A program made the position numbers and the translations under genes. The notes below the pieces were generated by a model. It was not told where the DNA came from. It did no database searches and was given only the letters and a program-made list of their open reading frames with translations. A DNA stretch of 64,000 bases from Athripsodes cinereus (lineage: Eukaryota; Arthropoda; Insecta; Trichoptera; Leptoceridae): contig OX388321.1 in assembly GCA_947579605.1 (NCBI GenBank), positions 23,489,614-23,553,613 of the forward strand, in the 5' to 3' direction. Shown here in pieces: positions 22,691 to 33,905 of this stretch; position 1 is the first letter of the stretch, and each line of letters begins with the position of its first letter.

Positions 22691-23455
22691 AATTAAGAAC
22701 TGGACACGTATTCTTTGTCGGGAATTTCACAGACAATAATTTATTGTCCTGGGGATAAGTCAAATGTTCAACTAGTCATAAAAATATATTTATATTATTC
22801 CTATGTATTTTTGTATACTCTGTGCTATCGAGAAAAAAGTTGAAGGGCGAAAAGAAAATATTTTTGATTAGAGTTGTATTATTCTATATTATGAAAAACT
22901 CTTTTGCGCCTGAAATACATAAGTAAGAGTGAAACATCCTAACGATTGTACTTACCTTTTTCTATATCTTAGAGGTACTCATATAATTATCTTTGCTCTT
23001 TCAAAATGAGTTGAAACAAAGAACTTTGAAATCTCGCATAAAAAAACTCAGATGGTTTGTTATTACGTTTGTATGTTTGTTTATAAAACTAGTGGATGAA
23101 GCCGTGATAGTGTAGTTAGAAAGATAGATATTAATTATATTCATTGTATTATGAGTTTGAAATATGCGTTTATTTAATCCATTTTTTTGATTTTTTTGTG
23201 TGTGCATTACCAAAAATTTTATAATTATTTTATTCTCGGCTATCCACCCGTTGTCGAGTGACTTGAGCCATTTGGGAATAAATTTTTCTAAATCAAGAGT
23301 ATAATACACCATATTGTTAGTAAATTACACTTTTAGCATCATATTATTAGCAAACGAAGAAAACTATGTTTAAAATGCAGATGGGCAAATTGTAACAATT
23401 ACAAACAATAGGCACTTCCAATGCACATGTGATAAATTTACAAAGATATAAGTAA

Positions 23456-24072
23456 TAAAACATTACGTGATAGAGTGTAGAGTGAGGATATCAGGAGAAT
23501 AAGTGGATGTGAGAAGAGTGTTGCTGATAGAATGCGTGTAAATACATAAGATAGTTTGGTCATGTTTAACGAATGGAAAGGGAAAGAATGACAAAGAGGA
23601 TATACTTACTTGTCTGAAAGAAAAAGCGGAAGCACGGGCGTCCGACAATTACGTGGCTTGACCACGTAGATCAAATTCTCAAGGACAATTGCGTGTTGAT
23701 TAAGAGGAATCGGCGTACATGTGACGACCGGTGTGGCGTAGAGGCTAACGCACTTGCCTTTAAGTCACGAGGTTTCGGGTTCGATTCCCGGCCAGGGCAA
23801 AATGAAGAATGACCTTTTTCAGATTGTCCTGGGTCTGGGTGTTACATGTATATGTGTTTAGTGCATTGTATATGTGTATAATATCATATCTTAGTTTGGG
23901 ACTAGCTCGGTCTGTGTGAATTGTCTATACATGTTATGTTATGTTTTGTATGAGAAACTGTATGACTGTAGAGGAAGCGAAAGAAGTATGTAACAATAGA
24001 TCAACATGCAGTTCCATTCTCTCTGCCTACTCCACCTGGGACACGGTGTGAAGGTGAAGTATAGTGTAGTAA
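23456..24072 (+). pseudogene. LINE-P 3' end copy with a nested SINE-C
   Basis: Decayed C-terminal coding (EDIRRISGCEKSVADRM) plus the shared 3' end (CTACTCCACCTGGGACACGG...). It is split by SINE-C at 23722-23948. Sequence before the SINE (CGGCGTACATG) and after it (TATGAGAAACTG) is continuous in other LINE-P copies. Confidence 0.75.
23722..23948 (+). mobile_element. SINE-C, full length, tRNA-derived
   Basis: The head is strongly tRNA-like: A box GTGGCGTAGAGGCTAACGC at 23731, and T arm CGGGTTCGATTCCCG with a perfect 4-bp stem at 23776. The body CTGGGTGTTACATGTATATG...GGGACTAGCTCGGTCTG ends in TTATGTTATGTT. It lies inside a LINE-P copy. Confidence 0.88.
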
Positions 24073-24557
24073 GTAATCATGTGAAAGAAGTCATTATTAA
24101 TTATGAGTGTCTCATGCTGGATAAAACCATTTACATAATTTCATATGTTAAATTAACTTGTTTCGCTATTTTCACAAAATTTTCCAGTCAAAAGAAAAAG
24201 TCTTTTCTCAGTTTGAAATTCTATTATTCCTGAGCGAAGTCGAGTTTGCAGCTAGTATATTGTAATAATATTATTATTATCATTGTAAAATATGGTTTAA
24301 TGTTAACATTCGTGTTTTAATAACATGGTTTAATCCCTCTTACTCTCATTTTCCCTCTTTCACAGTCCATTTCATCTCTTTACTATTACTAGGTACTACT
24401 GCTGATGGTACCTAATGCTAGGTAACTACATAACTGTTGTACCTTCTACTAATACTTACTGGGAAATTGGATACAATGTTCGCTCTTGCTAGTAATAATA
24501 TGTATGCCGTTATTGGATCGGCAAAATTTTAAGTCTTTTTACGAATAATCTTAATCA

Positions 24558-24656
24558 TGTGCCGGCAAACTCCTCTTTCACAACACAAGCTTACTGTGAA
24601 AGCTGTATGAAGCTGTATTTGGGTATATAAAGAAAACACAGATATATCTTTTTTTA
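24558..24656 (+). mobile_element. SINE-B 3' half
   Basis: GTGCCGGCAAACTCCTCTTT to CAGATATATCTTTTTTT. Confidence 0.7.
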
Positions 24657-24744
24657 AATAGAAATCATCAAATAATCCAATATAAATCATTATAAACTTG
24701 TATAATTTCATAGCATATTTGTTAGATTTACTTTATTGGTTATA

Positions 24745-24968
24745 ATAATTGGTCTCCCACTCTTTTCCTGTAAGTTTCCTGTAAAAGGCATGCGTTCGAA
24801 GAAGTTAAGACATTTTACTTCTTAAATTCAGCAATATGAATTGCCACCCATACTTACCTGATGTCTTTTTTTGTTTGCATAAAGAGGACAGCTTGCATTT
24901 TAATTGCATGTGACTGGTCTGCTGGTTACCCCACTAGCAGGATATGCCGTGATGGGATAGTATAGTAC
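24745..24968 (+). mobile_element. SINE-A, 5' shortened
   Basis: AATTGGTCTCCCACTCTTTT to GATATGCCGTGATGGGATAG with a (TAG)-like end. Confidence 0.75.
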
Positions 24969-25022
24969 ACTATTTTAAAAAAATTGCTTGTATAAAATAA
25001 ATTTGCTGTCAAGTAGAAGCCC

Positions 25023-25260
25023 TTAAGGCAAATCCTGAGCCCTCCCTTTGAAAATATTTTTTTGTTTCGCTGAATCTGGATGATATAGGAGCTCAGCTCT
25101 TAAAACATCCCGGAGAAAGTGGTGGGAAACCCTTAATTTCATGTAGTACCTATATGTGAATTTTATTCTCGGTGTGAGATTTTCCACCAAGGGTACATCA
25201 AGGGAGTATAAATTTTTGAGTGGTTTTTGTTGAGGCACACCCATAAGGTCATCCTCGAGC
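25023..25260. other. Unidentified repeat-like segment
   Basis: GCTGAATCTGGATGATATAG...TCTTAAAACATCCCGGAGAA resembles AACTGGATGATATGAAAATT...TCTTAAAAAATCCAGGATAC at 25701-25760, so two diverged copies seem to flank the hAT-like MITE. The minus strand is open for 73 codons without known motifs. Confidence 0.35.
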
Positions 25261-25305
25261 CCACTATTGTATAAAAAAAAAACTTTTGCTCTAGACAGTC
25301 TAGAT

Positions 25306-25693
25306 ACCGAACCCCACCAGTTACATACATATATGCATTCACCGAACCCCTCCTAATTTGAAAAATAAAATTAGATTTTTACAAATTCAAAACATGGTAT
25401 ATATTTATATATACCTACGAGTAGGCGTACAAAATGAAAAAAAAATAAAAAACAAAGATCAAAACATTAAATTTTAATGGTTAAATCAAAACATATTAAT
25501 TAATATTTACTTCAAGTCAGTGTGACTTCTGCTGTTGCCTTTCAGAAACCAATTCAGAAATTCGCGGGAATTATCAGAGTATTTTTTTCTTTTTCCTACT
25601 CGCAAAACTATCTTGCCTGTGATTTTCACCGAACCCCCAAGACTGACTCACCGAACCCCTGGGGTTCGATCGAGCCCAGGTTAAGAACCACTG
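25306..25693. mobile_element. hAT-like MITE, left end degenerate
   Basis: The right end CCCAGGTTAAGAACCACTG is a classic hAT terminus. CCGAACCCC recurs at both ends. Candidate 8-bp duplication: GTCTAGAT (25298) and GTCTAGAC (25694). Confidence 0.55.
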
Positions 25694-26131
25694 GTCTAGA
25701 CTAACTGGATGATATGAAAATTGATGTTCTTAAAAAATCCAGGATACATGATGAGAACTCCTCCATTGATGTCAAGTAGTCTAGATATTTGCAAAAAATA
25801 TGTTTTCTGTATTCGCCTACAACATGTACATAGCTAATAACAATATTAATGTAAGTAGTTATTTGGTACTTGTTACTTTTTAATCCGATTCCCTGGCACA
25901 ACGGGATAAAATAAACCGACCGAACGGTCCGAGGTGAGGGCAACTCGTCTCAACCTACTCGTGCTCTACTTACCTACCTACGTATATAATAATAATAATA
26001 ATATGTCTACCTCTATTTGCCTCTACATATCTACCTCCTTCTATCACTATGCCGTTGCCGTTTGAATTTTCAAAATTGCATATTCGTTCTATGAAAATTA
26101 TCAATAACATTGACTTTTTCATATTCTAGGG

Positions 26132-26313
26132 TATAGGTAGGTTTTCAACCTTCGACTAGCGCCCGCTTAGAGAGAAAACCAAAATCTAGTACTTAAAAAA
26201 TTGTTCCCAATATTTTCAATAAAGTGCTCTCTAATATATTCGTGTTTTCAACCAGTCCCTGGAATTTTCCAGGGCCTACAAAGAGGCGCTTACACCCACG
26301 TTGAAAACCACTG
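26132..26313. mobile_element. hAT-like MITE
   Basis: Left AGGTAGGTTTTCAACC and right CACGTTGAAAACCACTG are imperfect inverted ends, with GCGCC motifs just inside each. Possible flanking duplication TTCTAGGG and TTCTTGGA. Confidence 0.6.
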
Positions 26314-26520
26314 TTCTTGGATTTTTTTTAATGATAAATTATATTTTATCTTTGGGTTCCCCAGAAAAGACAAAGTCTCTCTTTTTTTAGGTTTGCTTCT
26401 TCTATAAAATTAATGTCACAATTCTGAGTGTTGTGACAAACTTGTTTGTTTTTTGCCTCCATCCATTTTGATTCTTTAGCATTGGAAAAGCTTCAATTTG
26501 TTAATAAATGTTATAATAGG

Positions 26521-26702
26521 TTTTTTTTTTTTAGAAAAGATAAATCTGGGTTTTTATTATAAACACAAATACAACCTTATACACCTTTCACAGTAAACTA
26601 AAAGATTGTGTCGTGAAAGGGGAGTTTGCAGGCACCTGGGATCGAACCCCGGACCCCTTGTTCACAAAGCCTAGACTCTACCTCCAGGCTACCGACGAAC
26701 TC
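26521..26702 (-). mobile_element. SINE-B, full length
   Basis: Reverse copy from a poly(T) at 26521 to TACCGACGAACTC at 26702, with ACCTGGGATCGAACCCCGGA as B box. Confidence 0.85.
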
Positions 26703-26724
26703 AGGTTTCCAGTTAATCCTCAAT

Positions 26725-26880
26725 TGTATGTCATCGCCATGCCTACTGGCAAAGGATTAAACATGACTGCTTCTCCAGGCATTTTGAAATGTCTGCCATC
26801 TGACGATGATGAATGATTTATTTTCATCGAACCGTCGTGGTATACTTTCTACCAGTAGGCATGGCGACGACATATACATA
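26725..26880. repeat. Inverted repeat around a small unidentified open segment
   Basis: GTATGTCATCGCCATGCCTA (26728) and TAGGCATGGCGACGACATAT (26856) are near-exact inverses. The plus arm reads YVIAMPTGKG and the minus arm YVVAMPTGR. An open frame continues at 26806-27048 (ITRSYPETYPKIWFTPRKHP...). I recognise no protein. Confidence 0.5.
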
Positions 26881-27269
26881 ACTAGAAGTTACCCAGAAAC
26901 TTATCCTAAAATATGGTTCACTCCTAGAAAACATCCAAAAAACATACAGACGTTATTAAATCAATTGTTTTGTCCTTGTGGGACATTCACAAAATATTTA
27001 TTGGTCGATTCAAAATGTGTGAGTTTCGATGACTTATTGTTATTGTAAATATTTTTATATATATGAATATTGTTGTATTTTTAAAATCAGATTGACAATG
27101 TCCTCATAAGACGAAAGACGTCTCTCTCACAAATTAAATCATTAGTAGAATAAAACGCTTGTTTTATTTATTTCGATTTCGATGACTTATTTGTAATCTC
27201 TCGGCAATTGCAGTACTTAGATATTATTAATATAACGTAGGTAAAACTCACGCGTGGAGTTAGTACTCT

Positions 27270-27530
27270 AACAATTGAACTGAGGTGAGGTGAGGTGTTT
27301 GTTCAGTTTACTCACACAAGTACAATTAGTATTGGTAGTGGGGCAAGAGTATCTAATAATTGTTGTTGTATATCTTCCCTCTGTTGACTGGTAGTCGGCT
27401 GCCTTGGCTTGGCTTGGCTGGATGATGGGAGAGGCTGCCGGCCGGGAGAAGGAGTGAAACCCCCATGGAGAGATGCGGTGTTGGGCAATAAATTATGTGG
27501 CAGTCCTAATCCGTCTTTACTTTCCTATAT
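27270..27530. other. Unidentified GC-richer block
   Basis: Contains short direct repeats (GAGGTGAGGTGAGGTG, TTGGCTTGGCTTGGC). No ORF or known element. Confidence 0.3.
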
Positions 27531-27625
27531 TATCATTTACCAGCTTAAAAACCCGACTTTGTAAAAGGAAATATTAAATTATTATTATTTATATATTTAT
27601 TCATTTTATTCTTCTGGCATATCAT

Positions 27626-27903
27626 CATCCCGTGGAGCAGCCGGTAAATAAGTTTTCGAGTGTCCTGTAAAAGGCAGGTGTTCGAAAAAATTGAGACATT
27701 TTACATCTTAAATTCAGCGATGAGGTTTGCCACCCATCCTGAATGTCTTGATTTTATATTGGCACGGAGAGGACAGTTTTCATGTTTCTTACATGCAGCT
27801 GATCTGCTGACTACCCCACTTGTGGGATGTGCCGTGATGGTTTAATAAAATAAATAATAAATATCAGGGATATGCCGTGATGGTATAGTATTAGTAGTAG
27901 TAT
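27626..27903 (+). mobile_element. SINE-A, near full length
   Basis: CCCGTGGAGCAGCCGGTAAA to a duplicated GGGATATGCCGTGATGGTAT end with (TAG)n. The 3' end is present twice, separated by an AT stretch. Confidence 0.8.
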
Positions 27904-27934
27904 AAATATCATCATTCACATACTCTGTGCTCTT

Positions 27935-28180
27935 CTGAACTGGCTGTGAATAGACTAACTGAGCCCAATAGAGCCGGTAAATCTAACTTCTATGAGAGGA
28001 CTTTTGGTGTTGTTGGGCTGGTTACGTGGAATCGCCTACCGGTGTCATTGAGAGAAAATCAAACTGTCACTAGCTTCAGAAGCAAATTGAAAACTGCACT
28101 CTTCACCGGCGCTCTTGAGACGGTCTAGGGACTGTTAAACGGCGTCAAAACAAAATCATCCAGAATCATCATCATCATAC
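27935..28180 (+). pseudogene. LINE-T fragment
   Basis: FYERTFGVVGLVTWNRLPVS and VTSFRSKLKTALF are a LINE-T end. It terminates near an (ATC)n tail at 28165-28179. Confidence 0.7.
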
Positions 28181-28202
28181 TTAACGAAATCAAAAAAATT
28201 GT

Positions 28203-28277
28203 TTATATAAGAAAAAATCTGATGATATGCAGTGGCGAGATTGTCACTATACAATGATTTCTTCCATCTAACCACTA
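28203..28277 (-). repeat. LINE-U tail, second subtype
   Basis: CTGATGATATGCAGTGGCGA and TTTCTTCCATCTAACCACTA. Confidence 0.6.
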
Positions 28278-28284
28278 TGAAACA

Positions 28285-28402
28285 TACCTGCATCAATCAT
28301 GGAAGTCTTAGCTTTATTTGTATGAAGAAGATGACAAGCATGTTTATTTCTTGAAATAATTTTCCTGGCTACCCCGTTTGAAAGAAATTCCGTGATGGAA
28401 TC
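28285..28402 (+). mobile_element. SINE-A, diverged 3' half
   Basis: TGGAAGTCTTAGCTTTATTT, GGCTACCCCGTTTGAAAGAA, CCGTGATGGAAT. Confidence 0.5.
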
Positions 28403-28429
28403 AATTATTATATAATATAAATTCAATAG

Positions 28430-29395
28430 ATAGATATATAAAATAGATAGATATAAAAAAATTTAAAAACTCAATAGATATATTAAATTTTTCAAAGGAC
28501 TTTACTTATCTCGTACCGACTTCTACGAGCTTCCACCTTTATAAGGTTTCCGTAAAATGAAGAAATAATTTAACAGCTTACAGGTTAAATTATTTGAATT
28601 ATTAAGAAAGCTTTCAAGTTGTTAATGAGAAAGATTAATATGGTTGGGGTTTTATATAAAAGCGATTACTTAACATGATATTTTTATAACTTATGTACGA
28701 CAAAATGAAAAAATCTCCAACATTTATTATAATATGCTTTCAAAGAAACTTAAACAAAAATTGTAAATTGGTTCTTTTATGTACAGTGACTGCTTGCTAG
28801 AACTTTTCAGTCATATTATCAAACCACGTATTTATAATCCTCCCGTTGTATACTCGTCCTTTAGGAATACATTTCTTTTACAGGATAGTCGAAAACTTAT
28901 AGAAAAAGTGGAAAACCAGATGTACTCCAAAGACTTTACGGAGAATATTTTATTGATGATGTTTTTTACGGATAGATTCGTCGCATTAGAGCGGAAATAT
29001 TTTAAAACAAATCACAATACATACGAACAAATACAAATATTTATTTGAAGTTATCTTTCATTCCTCTTTCCTCTGTCCTCTTCTCTCAACGTTGTTACAT
29101 ACACACACACAAACGAACATTCCTACTATATTATCATCTATATGCATGATTATTCGGTTCGTTTTGAATAAATGTTATTTTAAACCGACCGTTTTTTTAT
29201 AAATATTTTTTTATTTATAATTCGTTGTTTTTATTCTATTTTTCACGCGGTTGATAAATTACTTTCATAAATTTCTATCAAAGCCATCACTCAGTCTACT
29301 AAGTATAATATGTTTATCTACTAAAAATGAAGTATGTAAAATATCACTCAACTGATACCCTCATCCGTACAACCAACAGACTGCGCAAACTCTCT
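28430..29395. other. No clear feature
   Basis: AT-rich. A plus-strand frame at 28779-29048 has AT-driven composition and no motif. A short CA tract lies at 29100-29112. Confidence 0.4.
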
Positions 29396-29398
29396 TAA

Positions 29399-30072
29399 TT
29401 ATGAAACAGGAAAGGTGTTCCGATGCTTGCGAATCGCCTTAGACTGGTTTAAGTGCACTTTACCAATCCAAAACTTCATGTTATTGAAAGCCCCGCTAGC
29501 AGCTCCTATGCGGATTGGTAATTCCGACCGGAATTCACCCTCTGGCGTTATGGTTGCTCTAAGGTACCTGGCGTCTGGACTCAGCATCAGGACAAAATGT
29601 CGCTTATTGTTCAATACGTGCATTATCTCAATCCTTTTATATGGCTGTGAGTCTTGGCACTTAACCAAGGCTCAAGAGCGGAAGATACTAAGCTTTGAAA
29701 ACAAGTGTCTTCGAAGGATTTTGGATGTCTAATGGTATGAACATGTTACAAATGATGCTGTGCGCCGGCGCACCCAGCAGAGACCTGTAATCTCCGTAAT
29801 ACAGGAGAGACGATGCCCCTGTATGGGACATGTTTTGAGAATGCCCAATGTTAGTTGGCCAAAAAAAGCACTGTTCTTCCGTTCTTAGGGGTTCCGTCGG
29901 CCCGAACGTCCCTCTTTCACAATACACCGTTCCTATGACAACGATATCAGAGCGCAGGGAATGTCGTGGAAAGAGGTGACGCAATTGGAGCAGAGGCACT
30001 CTGAATGGAGGAGGCTGGTTTCTGCCCTGTGCTCCCGAAAGGTTCGTTGAGAGCGATGATGATGATGATGAT
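29399..30072 (+). pseudogene. LINE-Q: RTE-like fragment with inverted 5' part
   Basis: From about 29579 the plus strand encodes SIRTKCRLLFNTCIIS, LLYGCESWHLTKAQERKI and KCLRRILDV. After a stop it continues WYEHVTNDAVRRRTQQRPV, GHVLRMPN and GMSWKEVTQLEQRHSEWRR, the end of an RTE-like protein, with a (GAT)n tail at 30054-30074. From about 29412 to 29578 the matching upstream portion is on the minus strand (YLRATITPEGEF, IRIGAASGAFNNMKFW). The piece that should precede SIRTKC is therefore inverted. This is the usual outcome of twin-primed LINE insertion. Several stops make it a dead copy. Confidence 0.82.
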
Positions 30073-30230
30073 GACGATTTTGTTAACACTGTAATGTAAT
30101 GATGATGTGCAAGAAGAATAAATAAATAAATAAATGATGGTTACCAATCCCACCAAATTTTGTCAACCTACTATGATCGACATACATGTCAACTAACAGC
30201 AACCATCTTTGTAATAATTGTGTTCGAAGC

Positions 30231-30259
30231 TGTTGACAATCTATCGTTGATTGTCAACC
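30231..30259. repeat. Small hairpin
   Basis: GTTGACAAT and ATTGTCAAC around an 8-nt loop. It is followed by AGATGGCGCT. Confidence 0.6.
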
Positions 30260-30340
30260 TGAAACACTAGATGGCGCTGGAAACGATACCGTTCTCCTAT
30301 TTAGAGCTTTGCTTCGATCAGTGGTTTATAAATGTTGACT

Positions 30341-30402
30341 TGCAGTTAGTCTGCTGGCTACCCCACGTGTGGGATATGGCGTGATGGTATAGTAGTAGTA
30401 GA
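30341..30402 (+). mobile_element. SINE-A 3' end fragment
   Basis: GTCTGCTGGCTACCCCACGT to (TAG)n, about 60 bp. Confidence 0.6.
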
Positions 30403-30650
30403 AGTAATTATACCGAACCTAAATGAAATTGTTCAAATTTAGAACGCACGTTTCAGGTGCTGTCTGAAATTTAGGCGAAATTACAAAATTTCCCATAAAT
30501 ATAATTGGTAATTTGAAAAGTTTAAAGTCCACTCTAATAGGCTAATTAACTTTTGAATGTCCTCTAAAGTTTTCACTGTTACTGTATCTACTTCTGTGAC
30601 TGTGCTTACATAATAACGTGTTGAAGATAAGAAAATAATCAAGTACTACT

Positions 30651-31592
30651 ACAATTTTTACTATACTATCACGGAGTATTCCACAAGTGGAGTAGCGAAC
30701 AGACCAGCTGCATCTTACAAACATGCAAGATGTCCTCTTTGTCCAACAAAAAAAGAAGACATTCAGGATAAGTGGCAAAATAATCGTTAAATTTAAAATG
30801 TAATACAAAATTAAAATGTAATGCGTCTCTATCCTTCGAACACTTGTCATAAACAGGGCACTCGAAAGAAAGTGGGAGATCAATGTAATACAAAATTAAA
30901 ATGTAATGCGTCTCTATCCTTCGAACACTTGTCATAAACAGGGCACTCGAAAGAAAATGGGAGATCAATGTAATACAAAATTAAAATGTAATGCGTCTCT
31001 ATCCTTCGAACACTTGTCATAAACAGGGCACTCGAAAGAAAGTGGGAGATCAATGTAATACAAAATTAAAATGTAATGCGTCTCTATCCTTCGAACACTT
31101 GTCATAAACAGGGCACTCGAAAGAAAGTGGGAGATCAATGTAATACAAAATTAAAATGTAATGCGTCTCTATCCTTCGAACACTTGTCATAAACAGGGCA
31201 CTCGAAAGAAAATGGGAGATCAATGTAATACAAAATTAAAATGTAATGCGTCTCTATCCTTCGAACACTTGTCATAAACAGGGCACTCGAAAGAAAGTGG
31301 GAGATCAATGTAATACAAAATTAAAATGTAATGCGTCTCTATCCTCCGAACACTTGTCATAAACAGGGCACTCGAAAGAAAATGGGAGATCAATGTAATA
31401 CAAAATTAAAATGTAATGCGTCTCTATCCTTCGAACACTTGTCATAAAAAGGGCACTCGAAAGAAAGTGGGAGATCAATGTAATACAAAATTAAAATGTA
31501 ATGCGTCTCTATCCTTCGAACACTTGTCATAAACAGGGCACTCGAAAGAAAGTGGGAGATCAGTTATGTTTCCGGGTGCTCCATACACACGG
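30651..31592 (-). mobile_element. SINE-A copy expanded by an internal tandem array
   Basis: Reverse copy. The 3' end is at 30661-30800 (CTATCACGGAGTATTCCACA, AAGACATTCAGGATAAGTGG). The 5' end is at 31560-31590 (CCGGGTGCTCCATA). The segment between is multiplied ninefold (30801-31565). Confidence 0.82.
30801..31565. repeat. Tandem array, 9 x 85 bp
   Basis: Unit starts at 30801, 30886, 30971, 31056, 31141, 31226, 31311, 31396 and 31481, exactly 85 bp apart. Units are nearly identical: AAAGTGGG alternates with AAAATGGG (units 2, 5 and 7), and unit 7 has TCCTCCG for TCCTTCG. The unit is the 5' part of SINE-A in reverse. Confidence 0.97.
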
Positions 31593-31654
31593 AAAATAAA
31601 ATACGTCCTAAAGGAAAATCTAGATTTGATGTAAATCCAAACATCTGCATACCA

Positions 31655-31780
31655 GAAATCCTGACAGGAACTAAGTATGCCTATGTAGTAAAGGTGGAGT
31701 GGATTGACAGCGAATGGAATCAAATCCGGGATCTCTTGATCTGAAGTCCGAGGCTCTATCATTAGGCTACTGAGCAGCTC
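31655..31780 (-). mobile_element. tRNA-derived SINE, a further family
   Basis: Reverse strand: GAGCTGCTCAGTAGCCTAAT as head with A-box-like TAGCCTAATGATAGAGC, and CCCGGATTTGATTCCATTCG as B box. The tRNA-unrelated part continues to about 31600. Confidence 0.6.
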
Positions 31781-31847
31781 TAAATACGTACTACTTAGAA
31801 ATTGTGATTTATTGTGGTAAACAATGGACCAAGTTTTGTAATAAAAA

Positions 31848-31960
31848 ATCTTGTCATCCTCTCCGTTTTGGAATAACTAAAGACATTCAGGGTAGATGGC
31901 ATAACTCTTGAAAAATACAGGAGGCATTTTTACCGGGGGTTCCACAGGATAAGAGTTTCC
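31848..31960 (-). mobile_element. SINE-A, strongly diverged
   Basis: AAGACATTCAGGGTAGATGG and ACCGGGGGTTCCACAGGATA. Confidence 0.5.
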
Positions 31961-31989
31961 CAAAATAAAATACATTATTTCGTATTCCC

Positions 31990-32140
31990 TACCATTACGG
32001 ATTTCTCACGTGTGAGTTAGTTAGCGGACGAACCGCAAAGCATAAATATCCAAGTCGTCCTCTCCTCGTCAATAAAAATTGAGAGATTCAGGATGGGTAG
32101 CATACCTCATCACCGATGAATTGAAAATGTAAAATATTTT
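31990..32140 (-). mobile_element. SINE-A 3' half, diverged
   Basis: ACCATTACGGATTTCTCACG, GAGATTCAGGATGGGTAGCA, CTCATCACCGATGAATTGAA. Confidence 0.6.
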
Positions 32141-32388
32141 ATATATATTATTTTGCAAAAACGTTGGATGACCTAGGCTATTTCGGGGATTCCAGGAACT
32201 GAATGAACAAATAAATGTAATATTTTTTAGGTATATTGACTTAGTGAAATAACCCACTAACCAAATATTTTATAAACGTGTCTTTTAACTCCTCAAGTTT
32301 GTTCGTACTTGGTATAGAACGCACATAGAAGTAGGTACATAGGTTCATTCGATTTTTTCTTTAGCGAAAGGACAAATTTAATGTCTGG

Positions 32389-33215
32389 ACTAGAGATGAA
32401 AAAATATATCCGTTCGGATACCAGATACTCATTTTATTTAAAACTTATTCACCGTCTCACAAATCAAACATTTCTTTTATTGCTCTATTGCAAACATAAC
32501 CGTTTTTCCGGATATTTCAGGAGTCAAAGGACTCCGATTTGACAAACAATTTGCTTCGGATTTCATTTTTGAGTTTCAATCAAGAGTCCATTTTTGCAGG
32601 TTGTAAAAATAAAAAAAAAATTATATTACACGAAAAAAATAACGATTCAAATGACGCATTTCTTGTCCTACGCCAATCTTTAACAACCGATGAAGTGTAA
32701 AAGAATTATTCAAATTGCTTAATTTGGTGTTCGCTTAGTACTTTAATAAATAAATTAAAAAAAAAAGTTTTTATTTTTTTTTTTAAAAGATATATCTGGG
32801 TTTTGTTATAAATTTTATCAGTTTAATGTATACATACATATAAAATAGTAAAAAAAAAGGTAAAAAACAAAAAAATATACAATTCACCTCAATCAATTCA
32901 TAAAAAATATATACACAAATTAAGGGAAGGACAAAAGTGAACTTAAGATGAATTTACGATAGTAAATTTAAAAAAAAAACTTAAGGTACTCGGTTACAAA
33001 AAGTAACATATGTAGGACTTCATTAAAGTGAAAGATTTATAAATAATCGAAATTAAAAAATCTACTTAGTACGTTCTGGGGGGATAACAAAGATTTTTTA
33101 CATACAAAATATTTTTGCTAAGCATCTTATAATGGTAGCCGAATATCCGTTCATACGGTTAAGATACTCGTCAGTTATATCCGATATCCGTTTGAAACAC
33201 TGTCCTAATCTAGAT
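32389..33215. mobile_element. Possible hAT-like element, decayed
   Basis: TAGAGATGAA followed by ATATATCCGTTCGGATACC on the left. The right carries TATCCGATATCCGTTTGAAA. Related in style to the element at 19021. Ends are uncertain. Confidence 0.3.
32771..32811 (-). mobile_element. SINE-B 3' end fragment
   Basis: Poly(T), AAAAGATATATCTGGGTTTT. Confidence 0.55.
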
Positions 33216-33675
33216 AAAACACGTTATTATTATCCAAGTCGTAATAAAATGAAGAAAAACGCTGTGAATGGTTGTTTAAAGAAAGAAAAAAAAGAAAAAA
33301 ATAGAAGTTTCGTTAAGTTTAATGTTTAAACAAGAAGATGGTTGAATTTGAATTACGCAGTCGAGCCTCAGGGGAGAAAGGAAAAAAATAAAGAAGTGAA
33401 AGAAGAAAAAAGAAAGAAAGGGAAATAAGTAAATTCTGAAATTGTATTCCGTGAAATTACTTACGGACTTTTTTTCTCCATCTAGACTTTTACTATTGCC
33501 TTATTAATTTCGGGGTTACCATTTTTTTTCCGCATGTCCACTTGTGAATTACTTGGTTGAATGTTGATATAAAAATATATACCAGAGGTGAATTAGTATA
33601 TTTACAATTTTATTAAGATTTAAAATATGACAATTATGTGTTTTTTACTACATTATTTAATTACCTATTGTTTAT

Positions 33676-33754
33676 AAATTTTGATAGGTCCTCGTCCGGT
33701 TTCAACACGTTAATAAAATCAACGTGTTGAAACCGGTCGCGGGCCTATTAAAAT
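33676..33754. repeat. Hairpin, ~33-bp arms
   Basis: CCGGTTTCAACACGTT against AACGTGTTGAAACCGG with a 9-nt loop and flanking AGGTCC/GGGCCT. A possible fold-back remnant. Confidence 0.65.
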
Positions 33755-33761
33755 TAATAAT

Positions 33762-33905
33762 AATAATAATAATCTTTATTGCACAAAATAAATACAAAGA
33801 AAAAAAACATGATAACATTACAACTGAATACATATTTTAGTGCAATGGGCGAGTTTATCGCTGAAGCGCGATATCTTCCAACTAACCCTTTATAAATTAA
33901 TAGTC
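33762..33905 (-). repeat. LINE-U tail
   Basis: AATAATAATCTTTATTGCAC, GTGCAATGGGCGAGTTTATC, GCTGAAGCGCGATATCTTCC. In reverse this reads as a LINE 3' end with an AATAAAGATTATTATT tail, a style common in Lepidoptera. Confidence 0.65.

Noticed and set aside
23727..23800. Functional tRNA gene
   Set aside because: Good A and B boxes, but the sequence runs on into a repeated SINE body with a TTATG tail. Other truncated copies share that body.
30801..31565. CRISPR array
   Set aside because: Units are contiguous with no spacers and derive from a SINE, in a eukaryotic genome.
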